The notes under the pieces: model-generated
What the model saw: only the letters and a program-made list of their open reading frames with translations
Database searches by the model: none
What the model was told of the DNA's origin: nothing
In this document: piece after piece, positions 28,867-37,332 of the stretch
Layout: the number at the start of each line of letters is the position of its first letter
Position numbering within the stretch: the first letter of the stretch is position 1
Translations under genes and position numbers: made by a program
Assembly: GCA_963762525.1 (NCBI GenBank)
Contig: CAVXKT010000004.1
Coordinates: 1-64,000, forward strand
DNA: 64,000 nucleotides
Reading direction: 5' to 3'
From: DATFDN01 sp963762525
GTDB taxonomy: Bacteria; Pseudomonadota; Alphaproteobacteria; Acetobacterales; Acetobacteraceae

Positions 28867-29745
28867 TCAGCCGGTCTGCATCGGCAGCGACGGATCGCGC
28901 GCCCATTCCGACAGCGAGGCGTCGTACACGGCCACGTTCTCGTGGCCGAGCATGACCAGCGCCAGCGCGTCCGCGGTGGCCGCGATGCCGCCGCCGCAAT
29001 AGGTAATCACGCGCGGCCGATCGAGCGCCCCGGTCTCGGCGAAGCGCCGACGCAGAATGGCGGCGGGGAGGAAAGTGTTGTCGGCCGGATCGAGCAGCCC
29101 GGCGGCGGGCAGGCTGACGCTGCCGGCGATGTGGCCGGGGCGGCCATAGACATTGCCGCCGGTTCCGGCGTGCTGCTCGGCGGTCAGTGCGTTCAGGGTG
29201 CAGATCGCGCCGTCGCCGATCGCGGCGCGCACCTCGTCCTTGTTCGCCATCAGCTTCCGGGTTGCGCCCGCGATGAAATCGCCCGGCGGTTGCGGCGCCG
29301 CCGGGCCGGACTCGACCTCCCGCCCCTCGCTGGTCCATTTCCGGAAGCCGCCGTTCAGCACCGCCGCGTTGTCGAATCCGAACATCCGCAGCAGCCACCA
29401 GACCCGGGTCGCCCACCAGACATTGGCGGTGCTGTACAGCACCACGCGGCTGGTGTTGTTCACGCCCAAGCGGCGCATCGTCTCGGCGAACGCCGCCGGC
29501 GTCGGCGCCATGAACCGCAGCCGCTGCGAGTTGTCGGAGACGTCGGCCTGTACGTCGATGAACCGCGCGCCGGGGATATGGCTCTTCTCGAAATCGGCGC
29601 GGCCGGAGACGACCTGATAGGTCGCCTTCGGATCGGGGATCAGGTGCGTCGTGCAGTCGAAGACGCGGATATCGGGATCGCGCAGACGCGATGCCAGCCA
29701 ATCGGTCTCGGCGAGGAATTCGGGATGGGCGAAGGTCTGGGACAT
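28867..29745 (-). CDS. sseA: 3-mercaptopyruvate/thiosulfate sulfurtransferase
   Basis: A 292-residue two-domain rhodanese. The active-site loop near the C terminus is VITYCGGGIAATADALAL. Mercaptopyruvate sulfurtransferases usually have CGSGVTA, so the loop here (CGGGIAA) is slightly different. The N-terminal domain has the typical LPGARFIDV-like segment (HIPGARFIDVQADVSD). The ATG at 29745 has AAGGAG seven bases upstream, better than the TTG at 29751. It moves sulfur to cyanide or protein thiols in the cytoplasm. Convergent with the mlaC-like gene. Confidence 0.88.
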   Translation of the reverse strand: MSQTFAHPEFLAETDWLASRLRDPDIRVFDCTTHLIPDPKATYQVVSGRADFEKSHIPGARFIDVQADVSDNSQRLRFMAPTPAAFAETMRRLGVNNTSRVVLYSTANVWWATRVWWLLRMFGFDNAAVLNGGFRKWTSEGREVESGPAAPQPPGDFIAGATRKLMANKDEVRAAIGDGAICTLNALTAEQHAGTGGNVYGRPGHIAGSVSLPAAGLLDPADNTFLPAAILRRRFAETGALDRPRVITYCGGGIAATADALALVMLGHENVAVYDASLSEWARDPSLPMQTG

Positions 29746-29863
29746 GGGCAACTCCTTCTCAGAGACTGCGGCGATACTCGGCCATCAGGACCTCCGGCGG
29801 ACGGGACCGATTCAATTTTGCCGCCGATCGCGGCCGCCCGATCAGCACATCTCCGCTAGCTCG

Positions 29864-30607
29864 TCAGGAGATGGTAACGCCCGAATCGACCGGCAGCACC
29901 TGGCCGGTGATCCGGCGCGCCTGGTCGGAAGCAAGGAAAACCGCGGCGTCGGCGACGTCCTCGGGGGCGATCAGGCCCAAGAGATGCGAGTTCGCCAGCC
30001 GCTCGATCGCCGCGTTGCCCGCGGCCAGCCGCCGCACCCGATCGGTCATCGTCGCCGACGGCGCCAGCGCGTTGACCCGCACCGTCGGCGCGAATTCGAC
30101 CGCGAGCGAGCGGGTGAGCGCGGCGACGCCGCCCTTGGCGGCGGTGTAGCAGTCGCGCCCGGCGATCCCCATCAGCGCCAGGTTCGACGCCATGTTGATG
30201 ACCGCCCCGCCGCCCGACCGCATGATCGCCGGAATGCCGAAGCGGCAGCCGAGGAAGGTGCCGAACAGGTCGAGCCGGATGACGCGCCAGAACTCCGCAA
30301 CCGGCGCCTCGACCGCGCTGTTGTCGGCCGCCGTGGAGCCGCCGGCGTTGTTGTGCAGCACGTGCAGACCGCCGAAATGCGCGCTGGCTTGGCCGATCGC
30401 CGCGCGCAGGCTGTCCTCGTCGGTGACGTCGGTGCGAATGGCGATGGCGCCGTTAGCGGCGAGATGTGCCGTCTCCTCGCCCGATGCGGCGTCGATCTCG
30501 GCGACCGTCACGCGCGCGCCCTCGCCCGCCATGGCGATCGCCGTCGCGCGACCGATGCCGGCACCGGCGCCGGTGATGAAAGCGACCTTTCCCTCCAGGC
30601 GCGACAT
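29864..30607 (-). CDS. SDR family oxidoreductase
   Basis: A 247-residue classical short-chain dehydrogenase. The cofactor loop is TGAGAGIGRAT, the structural motif NNAGG, the catalytic Ser in NMASN and the catalytic YTAAK. The acidic residue after strand 2 (AEID) suggests NAD(H). C-terminal FLASDQARRITGQVLPVDSG is standard. The start at 30607 (MSRLEGKVAF) is chosen over 30631. The substrate is unknown. Confidence 0.9.
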   Translation of the reverse strand: MSRLEGKVAFITGAGAGIGRATAIAMAGEGARVTVAEIDAASGEETAHLAANGAIAIRTDVTDEDSLRAAIGQASAHFGGLHVLHNNAGGSTAADNSAVEAPVAEFWRVIRLDLFGTFLGCRFGIPAIMRSGGGAVINMASNLALMGIAGRDCYTAAKGGVAALTRSLAVEFAPTVRVNALAPSATMTDRVRRLAAGNAAIERLANSHLLGLIAPEDVADAAVFLASDQARRITGQVLPVDSGVTIS

Positions 30608-30851
30608 GGCGGTTCCTCGACGAGCCCTCATCCGAAAGCATGAGACCCATTCGAAGCACGAGCAAGCTCGCTGTGAACGAGCATGGATGAGCGGTCAACC
30701 GGCCAGATGCAACAACCTTCTCGCGCGCAATCCATGGCCGGATGGCAACGCTATCCGCCGGGCGATCGGACCAGAAAGAATTTACTTGCGCTCGTCAATC
30801 GTTCGGTCTCAAATTGTATGAAGGTTGCAAAAAACGGGGGAGGTTTCGTCC

Positions 30852-31553
30852 ATGCTGAAATGGATCATTCCGGCAATTGCGGCGCTGTTCGCGGCTTCGG
30901 CCGCATCCGCCCAGGGATTCGGAGCGTCGGGCTCAGACCCGCAGGGATGCGGCATCCCGGGAGCCATCGTCACGGGCGTTCAATCCAAGCTGGCGCAAGT
31001 GGTCCAGATGCAGAACGGCGGTCTCTTCTCGCCCAATCTGATGTGGTCGGCGGTGGTCGATCGAACCGGCCGGCTTTGTTCGGTCATCAAAACCGGCGAC
31101 GCGTGGCCCGGCAGCCGCGCAATCGCCATCGCTAAGGCGTTCACGGCCAACGGGTTCAGCAACAATCAGCTCGCGCTGTCGACCGCCAACCTGTACGCCC
31201 CGACGCAACCCGGCGGCTCGCTGTACGGGCTGAACAACTCGAACCCGTTCAATCCATTCCTGCTGCCGCAGGATATCGGCGTCGGCTTCGTTGCCGGCGG
31301 CGTCATTACCTTCGGCGGCGGCGTGGCGCTCTATTCCGGCGGCAACGTCGTCGGCGGCCTCGGCGTCAGCGGCGACACGTCATGTGCCGACCACGCGATC
31401 GCCTACCGCATGCGGCATCTGGCCGGGCTTGACGGGATACCCGCAGGCGCCGGGCTCAACGGCACCGACAATATCGTCTATCTCACGCCGACCGAGCCGC
31501 CGAATACCGGGTTCGCGCAACCGCACTGCTTGCCCTCCGACATCACGCCCTGA
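30852..31553 (+). CDS. Exported GlcG/HbpS-family heme-binding-like protein
   Basis: A 233-residue protein with a signal peptide cleaved after SAASAQ. The GlcG/HbpS (DUF336) fold is shown by WPGSRAIAIAKAFTANGFS, STANLYAPTQPGGSLYGL, GGGVALYSGGNVVGGLGVSG and DTSCADHAIAYRMRH. HbpS binds heme outside the cell in actinobacteria; many members are of unknown role. A ribosome site GGGGGAGG lies just upstream. It has three Cys in the mature part. The upstream 244-base gap holds AT-rich sequence and may contain its promoter. Confidence 0.85.
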   Translation: MLKWIIPAIAALFAASAASAQGFGASGSDPQGCGIPGAIVTGVQSKLAQVVQMQNGGLFSPNLMWSAVVDRTGRLCSVIKTGDAWPGSRAIAIAKAFTANGFSNNQLALSTANLYAPTQPGGSLYGLNNSNPFNPFLLPQDIGVGFVAGGVITFGGGVALYSGGNVVGGLGVSGDTSCADHAIAYRMRHLAGLDGIPAGAGLNGTDNIVYLTPTEPPNTGFAQPHCLPSDITP

Positions 31554-31647
31554 CGCGGGACGCCCTGACGCCGGGCGGCAGGATAGGCCCTGGCGCTGAA
31601 CGGCCGGACCGGGTGAAGTGCTTGCCGGCACCCGGCGATGGGCAACG

Positions 31648-32301
31648 ATGACCGATTGGCAACTTCACTGGTTGGAGGCCGACGGCGACCTCAGCCCCTG
31701 GCGTGAACTCGTCACCGCCGAGATCGAGGCCACGCGGAAGATCGTCGCAAAGCTGCTGCCGCCGCCGCGACTGGATATCCTGGTGCAGCGTCTCCCCGGC
31801 GCGGTTATTCCGGAACTCGGCATGGTGGGGCATGCCTATCGCAAAGGTCTGTTCGCCCTGACCCTGGACCCCGATAACCACAATTTCACGGCCTGCGTGA
31901 GCGACGGCTCCCTTCGCCGTCAGGTCGCGCACGAGGTGCACCACTGCCTTCGCATGGCCGGCCCCGGCTATGGCCGCACGCTTGGTGAGGCGCTGGTCAG
32001 CGAGGGGCTGGCCGGTCACTTCGTCCGCCATCTGTTCGGCAATCCGCCGGAACCATGGGAGTGCGCGGTCGGCGACGAGGCGCTGAAAACCCATCGACCG
32101 GACACGGCGACCCTCGCTTCGCGCGACTACAGCCACGCGGCTTGGTTCTTCGGAACGAAGGATGGGCGCTTGCCGCGATGGCTCGGCTACACCCTCGGCT
32201 ACCGCATCGTCGGCGATTGGCTCGCGTCGAAGCCGGCATTGAACGGGGATACCCGAGTGAATGTTCCGGCTGAGACGGTACTCGCCGCGTGTACCCTTTG
32301 A
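31648..32301 (+). CDS. DUF2268-type putative zinc protease
   Basis: A 217-residue protein with HEVHH, an HExxH zinc-binding motif, at about residue 95, followed by GEALVSEGLAGHF that supplies a third-ligand candidate Glu. This order is that of DUF2268, predicted Zn-dependent proteases. SHAAWFFGTKDGRLPRWLGY and YRIVGDWLAS are family-like C-terminal segments. No signal peptide is seen. The start at 31648 (MTDWQLHW) is preferred. The last codons fall in a 22-bp tandem repeat. Confidence 0.8.
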   Translation: MTDWQLHWLEADGDLSPWRELVTAEIEATRKIVAKLLPPPRLDILVQRLPGAVIPELGMVGHAYRKGLFALTLDPDNHNFTACVSDGSLRRQVAHEVHHCLRMAGPGYGRTLGEALVSEGLAGHFVRHLFGNPPEPWECAVGDEALKTHRPDTATLASRDYSHAAWFFGTKDGRLPRWLGYTLGYRIVGDWLASKPALNGDTRVNVPAETVLAACTL

Positions 32302-32341
32302 CGCGGAGCGTCCATCGTTTTGACGCGGAGCGTCCATCGTT
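32298..32341. repeat. 22-bp tandem duplication
   Basis: Two perfect copies of a 22-base unit beginning TTGACGCGGAGCGTCC occupy 32298-32319 and 32320-32341. The first copy includes the stop codon of the DUF2268 gene. It may be a recent slippage event in the intergenic gap. Confidence 0.9.
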
Positions 32342-32350
32342 CGGTCGGGC

Positions 32351-33142
32351 TCACACTCCCGAATGCGCCCCCGCGATGGCGGCTGCGATCCATCCCAGTG
32401 CGAGCACATTGTTCATCATGTGCAGCACCACCGAGGCGCGCACGCTGGCGCAGCCTTGGCGTGCGACATTGAGGAGGATCGTCGCCGGGAGCAGGAACAC
32501 CAGTCGCCGTAACCCGCCATCGAGCGCGTGCAGCAGCAGCCACGGCAGCGAGGTCGCCGCCATCACCGGCAGGGTTCCCCAATAGCGTCGCAGCGCGGTC
32601 CAGAGCCAACCGCGGAAGAACAGCTCCTCGGCAAGCGGCGCCAGCAAGCCCACCACCAGCAGCAGCAGGAACGCGATCAGCGGATCGACTGCGAGCGTCG
32701 CCTGACGCGCCAGGAAAGTCGGGCTGACATGGCCCTGCCAGCGCACCATGAGCAAGGCCCAGCCGGGAACGATGACCACCTCGACGGCGGCAAGCCCGAC
32801 CAGCAGCCCGGGGCGCCGGATGCGCAGATTGCCTGATCCGGCGCGCCGGTCGCCGCGACCGGTGACGGCGGCCCGGCGCCAAACGGCCCCGAGCAGGGTC
32901 GCCTGCATCGCCGCCGCCGAGGCCAGAACATAGACCAGCGGGCTGAGCCGCCAGGGCGGTCCGGCCCGGAGCAATCCGTTATGAAAGCCGGTGGCGAAGC
33001 CGGCGAGGAAGCCGGCGGCGATACCCGCGAAAACCGCCGCGGTCAGCCAGAGAAGCGCGAACAGCAGGGTGGCTACGAGCCGATCCGATCGCGGGAGGCG
33101 ATAGGCCCGAGGCTGCGGAATGGTGGGAACGAACGCGTCCAT
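32351..33142 (-). CDS. CPBP-family intramembrane metalloprotease
   Basis: A 263-residue membrane protein with about eight hydrophobic segments. The Abi/CPBP motif 1 is EELFFRGWLW, motif 2 lies in the SLPWLLLHALDG region and motif 3 is VVLHMMNN. Bacterial relatives are prenyl-protease-like (CAAX) enzymes, some linked to bacteriocin self-immunity. It is convergent with the DUF2268 gene. Substrate unknown. Intact. Confidence 0.88.
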   Translation of the reverse strand: MDAFVPTIPQPRAYRLPRSDRLVATLLFALLWLTAAVFAGIAAGFLAGFATGFHNGLLRAGPPWRLSPLVYVLASAAAMQATLLGAVWRRAAVTGRGDRRAGSGNLRIRRPGLLVGLAAVEVVIVPGWALLMVRWQGHVSPTFLARQATLAVDPLIAFLLLLVVGLLAPLAEELFFRGWLWTALRRYWGTLPVMAATSLPWLLLHALDGGLRRLVFLLPATILLNVARQGCASVRASVVLHMMNNVLALGWIAAAIAGAHSGV

Positions 33143-33224
33143 GCGGCACGAAGTTTTGAAACAGCAATGATAACGCGTCTGCCGGCGCGAGTCACCTGTC
33201 GCGATGACGCGCCGATTCAGTTGA

Positions 33225-33764
33225 TCAGGTCGGCGGGTTCAATGCCGCCGGCTGAGATTGATTCTTGACCGGCTCGGAATCCGGCAGTTTCACCGTGTAA
33301 TCGGGCACGATGCGGGCCTGTTTTCCGGTGATGACCAGGACCGCGAGTCCGATCGGCAGCGGCGACTTGTCGGTCTGCGTGACCGAGACCAGCGCATCGG
33401 CGGGCTCGCGGACGATGTATTCCCAGGCCTTGGTGTCGGCGACGGCGTGCTCGGCCGTGGTCCCGACCAGGCCGCCGACCAGGGTGCCGCCGAGGGTCGT
33501 GAAGGCGCGCGTGACCGGTCCCACCGGCGACTCCGAGCCGGCGATGCCGCCCGCGGCGCCGCCGGCCACCGCGCCGATCGTGCCGGCGGCGCTGACCGCG
33601 ACCGGGCGCACGCCCACGATCACCCCCCGCTCCACCTTATTCGCCTGCTGCACGGCCTCGGCATTATAGGTGTTGGGCGAGTAGTTCTCGCCGCACCCGC
33701 CTAAGCCCGCTGCGCCGCCGGCGAGCAGCGCGGCCAGGCCGATCGATCGCTTCGTCATCATCAC
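33225..33764 (-). CDS. Glycine-zipper outer-membrane lipoprotein, SlyB-like
   Basis: A 179-residue lipoprotein. Lipobox GLGGC gives a Cys at about residue 24. GVIVGVRPVAVSAAGTIGAVAGGAAGG is a glycine-zipper segment like that of SlyB/Pcp lipoproteins and is followed by a second Gly-rich stretch, TLGGTLVGGLVG. The C-terminal part (WEYIVREPADALVSVTQ, GLAVLVITGKQARIVPDYT) is the usual beta domain. It probably sits in the outer membrane. The flgH-end duplicate lies just upstream. Confidence 0.85.
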   Translation of the reverse strand: MMMTKRSIGLAALLAGGAAGLGGCGENYSPNTYNAEAVQQANKVERGVIVGVRPVAVSAAGTIGAVAGGAAGGIAGSESPVGPVTRAFTTLGGTLVGGLVGTTAEHAVADTKAWEYIVREPADALVSVTQTDKSPLPIGLAVLVITGKQARIVPDYTVKLPDSEPVKNQSQPAALNPPT

Positions 33765-33805
33765 GGCGGCGGCATAGAACCGATCCGCGCGCCGTGGAAG
33801 CGCGA

Positions 33806-33862
33806 TCAGAACGGCAGCACCACATCCATCGCCTGCTGGCCCCAGCGCGGCGTCTGCACGTC
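33806..33862 (-). repeat. Displaced duplicate of the flgH 3' end (57 bp)
   Basis: These 57 bases repeat 35518-35574, the last 18 codons and the stop of flgH, with one mismatch. On the minus strand the copy reads the flgH ending QTPRWGQQAMDVVLPF and stop. It is separated from flgH by 1.65 kb that holds a beta-propeller gene. The repeat ends exactly at the stop codon in both copies. Upstream of position 33862 the match to flgH stops. Confidence 0.9.
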
Positions 33863-33923
33863 GTCCCGCGTTTCTCCATCCCCCTCCGACTTCGGGCGGA
33901 CTCTGATTGAAGTTGGCGGAATT

Positions 33924-34139
33924 TCAGGGGCGAAGGTCAGCCGCTCTCGTCAAGCCTGGCAAGTCCAGGTTCATCCAGACCTGCTCGGGACGGCCCGTGC
34001 GATAGAGCGTCAGCTTCTGGTCACGGTAGGCGAGCGTGCCGCCGGCGAGGCCGACCTTCACCACGTTGTCGTTGAAGGCGGCGACCCTCGGGCCAGCATT
34101 CGCGCAGGTCAGGCCGGCAGCCGAAGGCGGGCTAGCCAA
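33924..34139 (-). CDS. Short reading frame, possible C-terminal domain fragment
   Basis: A 71-residue open frame directly after the beta-propeller gene, overlapping its last codons in another frame. It includes GPRVAAFNDNVVKVGLAGGT and LAYRDQKLTLYRTGRPEQVW, plausible beta-strand sequence. It could be a frameshifted tail of the upstream gene, or a leftover of whatever lay at the cassette end. I do not recognise a family. Confidence 0.35.
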   Translation of the reverse strand: MASPPSAAGLTCANAGPRVAAFNDNVVKVGLAGGTLAYRDQKLTLYRTGRPEQVWMNLDLPGLTRAADLRP

Positions 34140-35518
34140 CTGCAGCCGGGACCTGCGCTGCCCCCGGGCCGAGTGCCACTAACCAGTATTTGTCCGTCGG
34201 GACGCACGAACAAAGAGAGGGTGCCTCCATATTCTCCGACGTTGCAAGCGGGAAGCGGCACGTTGATCCTGGTATCGTCACCCGTAAGTCGATTGAACGT
34301 GTGCGTGTAAATTTGTCCTTTCAACGCGCATGCAACCAAGCCATCCCCATTCGGGAGGGTGGCGACCGCGGGATGATGGCAGAACGTAGCTCCGCTCCGA
34401 CCTGTGTTTACGACAAAGCTGGTTGGTATTGTCGTTCTCCAGATCAGCCGTCCCTCGGTATCGACCTTCGCGATCTCAGCCGGTTTGAGCCGGGCCGGGT
34501 TCTGCTCGAATGAAACCTCCCAGCTTGAGACGACGTAGGCGCCGTCGCTGGTCGGCGACATCCTAATGGCGCCATAGTGGGCCCCGGATCGTTCGTTGAT
34601 GTCCGGTCGCACGACGCTGGGCGAACCCATTTGGCCTCCGGCTGTAACTCTGCGGACCGCGACGTTTTCTTGGTAGTCGTTGTGGGTTCCCGTGGCATCA
34701 AAGCTGGCGACGAGGAAAGCATCACCGGGCGCGGGCGTGACGGCAATGCCTGCCCCGTTCCCCGAGTGCTGTTCCCAAACCACGCTGCCATCTCCGGCGG
34801 CAATCATCGCCAACCACGAAGACCCAAACCATCCATAGTTCGCTGCGACAAGCACATCGCCGTTTGCCGCCGGAGTCATGCTCACGACGAAAGGCGAATT
34901 CCCTGCCTTATACGACCTCTCCCAGATCGGGACGGCGGAGCCGTCAAGCCTGGCGAGATAGGCTCGGCCGTGTGGGCCGGCGATTCCTTCATAGCGATCG
35001 ATCGCGCCGCCAACCCATGTCATGCCTGCGTTGTCGATGGTCATGCTTCCAATCAATGGGATCCTCGAATAGACGTTCTCCTTGGTTCCAAAAACCCTGG
35101 CTAACAAGGTAGACAGACTATCAGTGGGCGTTCCTCTTAAATGTAATCTAACCATCGCTTGAAAGCCCTTCAGATCAAAGTCGTCTTTTAGAAGAACATC
35201 ATAAGACGAATGGTAATCCGAGTACATGGCCAGGAATGTGATTTGTCCACCACGGTCTACTGATTGCCCTAGCGAAATCCCAATCTCCCGAGGAGGAATA
35301 TACGGCTTTCCGACATGTGGATCGGGAACTAATTCACGAATTATCGGGGTCGACCAAATGACCTGGAGAGCAGCGGACCTCGTTTCCTGCCCTTGACTGC
35401 TTACCGGGAGAGCCAGTGCTGCACCTAATGACAGAATGAGAGAAGCGGCAGGAAGCCCGGGGCGACTTCTCACGCGGGTTGTCGATCCCGGTTCTCTCCG
35501 AGGGGAAGAGATAAGCAT
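34109..35518 (-). CDS. Exported beta-propeller-like protein (cassette gene)
   Basis: A 469-residue protein with a signal peptide (LPAASLILSLGAALALPVSS). The rest is repeats of the type WVGGAIDRYEG, GDVLVAANYGW, DAFLVASFDATGT and GAYVVSSWEVS, suggesting a beta-propeller of seven or so blades. I do not recognise a specific family. Base composition is unlike the surroundings: by my count 24 of 60 bases at 35161-35220 are G or C in a region that is otherwise about 70 percent. Its ATG overlaps the flgH stop (TGATG), and the interval is bracketed by the 57-bp flgH-end repeat, so it looks acquired. It may now be translated by coupling to flgH. Confidence 0.7.
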   Translation of the reverse strand: MLISSPRREPGSTTRVRSRPGLPAASLILSLGAALALPVSSQGQETRSAALQVIWSTPIIRELVPDPHVGKPYIPPREIGISLGQSVDRGGQITFLAMYSDYHSSYDVLLKDDFDLKGFQAMVRLHLRGTPTDSLSTLLARVFGTKENVYSRIPLIGSMTIDNAGMTWVGGAIDRYEGIAGPHGRAYLARLDGSAVPIWERSYKAGNSPFVVSMTPAANGDVLVAANYGWFGSSWLAMIAAGDGSVVWEQHSGNGAGIAVTPAPGDAFLVASFDATGTHNDYQENVAVRRVTAGGQMGSPSVVRPDINERSGAHYGAIRMSPTSDGAYVVSSWEVSFEQNPARLKPAEIAKVDTEGRLIWRTTIPTSFVVNTGRSGATFCHHPAVATLPNGDGLVACALKGQIYTHTFNRLTGDDTRINVPLPACNVGEYGGTLSLFVRPDGQILVSGTRPGGSAGPGCSWLARLRLPA

Positions 35519-36253
35519 CAGAACGGCAGCACCACGTCCATCGCCTGCTGGCCCCAGCGCGGCGTCTGCACGTCGGTAAGCTCGCCGCGCCCGCCATAGG
35601 CGATGCGCGCCTCGGCCATGCGGTTGCTCTGGACGGTGTTGTCGCTGGCGATGTCCTGGGGACGAATGACGCCGCTCACCTTGAGGTCGCGCAGCTCGCT
35701 GTCGGCGCGGAACTGCTGATGCGCCACCACCACCAGATTACCGTTGGGCAGCACCTGCGTCACCACCCCGGCGAGGCTCACCGTCACGCTCTCGCTGCGC
35801 TGGATCTGGCCCGATCCGACATTGTTGTTGCTGCTGCTCATCGAAATCAGCTTGCTCGGGTCCATCGGCACATGGCGTGAGCAGGTTCTCCAACCCGAAC
35901 AGGTTGGGAATGCCGGCGGCCTCGCCGCTGGCGCGGGTGGCCGTGGTGGCATTTTTGAGGGTTGCCTGATCGTTCATGCTGACCAGGATCGTCACCAGAT
36001 CGCCGACGCGCGCGGCGCGCTGATCCTTGAAGAAGGCGCGCGAACCGGGGCGCCAGAGCGAATCGCCTTCGATCGGGGCCGGTTGCGGCGCCGGCATCGG
36101 CATCGTGACCGGGTGCCAGCCGGGGGCGCGGGTCGGGTCCTCGGTGGGCGAGAGCGCCGGCGGGCGCCCCACTTCGGACAGGCGCGCAAGGCCGTCGCAG
36201 CCGCCGAGCGCGGCGGCTAACGCCAGCAGGGCGAGGGCGCGCAACGGGCTCAT
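35518..36253 (-). CDS. flgH: Flagellar L-ring protein FlgH (frame break)
   Basis: FlgH lipoprotein. The lipobox LGGC sits near residue 20. The L-ring core is SLWRPGSRAFFKDQRAARVGDLVTIL, then after a break near 35875-35890, VTQVLPNGNLVVVAHQQF, LKVSGVIRPQDIASDNTV and the ending ARIAYGGRGELTDVQ and RWGQQAMDVVLPF. Joined length is about 240 residues, normal. It builds the outer-membrane ring of the flagellar basal body. It follows flgA with a four-base overlap. The last 18 codons are duplicated at 33806-33862. Confidence 0.92.
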
Positions 36254-37320
36254 CGCTCGATCCCCCGCCCGCCGCCCGAGGCCTTATCCGATTGCGCCAG
36301 GGGCGGTGCGGTCGGGTCCACCCGGACCCGGTTCTCGCCGATCACCACCGCGTCGATGACGGCGCGCGAGGTCGGGTTGACGACGCGGACATGTTCGCCG
36401 ACGGCGCCGTTCTCGATCGCGCGCCCCTCGGCGGTCAGCGCCAGTCCGGGAGAGTCGGCCAGCATCAGCACCCGGGCCTCGCGGCGCACCAGGACCGGCG
36501 TTTCCAGATCCGTGGCCGGCAGCGGCGCCCCGGCGGCCACCTGGAAGCGAACCTGCTTGCCGGCGGCGTCGGCCAGGTGGCGGGTGGCGTCGGCGGGCAC
36601 GCGGGGGGCCGGCAGGCGCGCCAGCCGCAGGTCGGCGTCGCCAAGCACCGCGCCCGGGACCAGGCGCCGGGCGGCAACCACCACCGCGACGATCGGCTCG
36701 GCTTCTCCGGCGACCCGGAAGCCGGCCGGATCCGTCCCGTCGATGGCGAGCCGGGCGGTGAACCGGCCGCTGGCGGCGTCGTAGTCGAGCTGCGTCACCT
36801 CCGGGGTGATCGGCCCCTCCGCCGGCACCATCGGCGGATCGAAAGCGGCGATCTCGATCTCGGCGTCGGCGGGTGCGCCGGCCGAGACCAGCGCCGCCGA
36901 CAGCGCCGCTGTCGCCTCCGCCCGCGCGAGCGGTCGGCCGGGCCGATCCAGCACCGCCCGCTCGCCGGGCTGCTCGGGGCGCCAGGCGACACCGAAGCTG
37001 CGCGCGATGGCGGCCAACTGGCGCGATTCGACCACGATCCGCGCCCCCGGGGCCGGACCCGGCCCGAGCACCCGATCGGCGTTCTTGCCGGCATCGTCGA
37101 ACAGATCGGAGAGGCGGACCGTCGGCGGCGTGCAGCGTGGTCATCGGCCTGAGGGTGGCGGCGTGCGCTGGGTGGCGGCGAACAGTGCGAGCAACAGCGA
37201 GCCTGTGCCCCCGGGCCCCTCTCCCCAACCCCTCCGCAAGGGGAGCGGGAGAGGCGCAGCGCCCCGAACGGCCCCCCTCCCCTCGCGAGGGGATGGCGGA
37301 GAGGTCGTGATCAAGCTCAT
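36250..37320 (-). CDS. flgA: Flagellar P-ring assembly chaperone FlgA, with repeat in the signal peptide (frame breaks)
   Basis: FlgA core: RLSDLFDDAGKNADRVLG, FGVAWRP, VVVAARRLVPGAVLGDADL, the AGKQVRFQVAAGAPLPATDL segment and VRVVNPTSRAVIDAVV with the usual end. Reading back from the core, two single-base corrections (near 37125 and 37160) give a signal-peptide end SLLLALFAATQAHAA. Further upstream the same frame crosses a palindromic repeat (37211-37304) and reaches ATG 37320, with GAGG behind it and the flgG stop 13 bases before. So the start and the hydrophobic core appear to be separated by a repeat-encoded peptide (SPPSPREGRG...). An alternative is that this copy is non-functional or begins elsewhere. 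Confidence 0.8.
37211..37304. repeat. Palindromic repeat, family B, copy 1 (inside flgA)
   Basis: CCTCTCCCC...CCGCAAGGGGAGCGGGAGAGG followed by GGCCCCCCTCCCCTCGCGAGGGGATGG. A second copy with the same order lies at 43139-43232. Each copy has two internal hairpins (CCCCTCCGCAAGGGG and CCCCTCGCGAGGGG). On the minus strand it is open in the flgA frame and would encode PPSPREGRGAVRG and PLPLRRGWGEGPG. Confidence 0.8.
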
Positions 37321-37332
37321 CGGCTCGATTCC

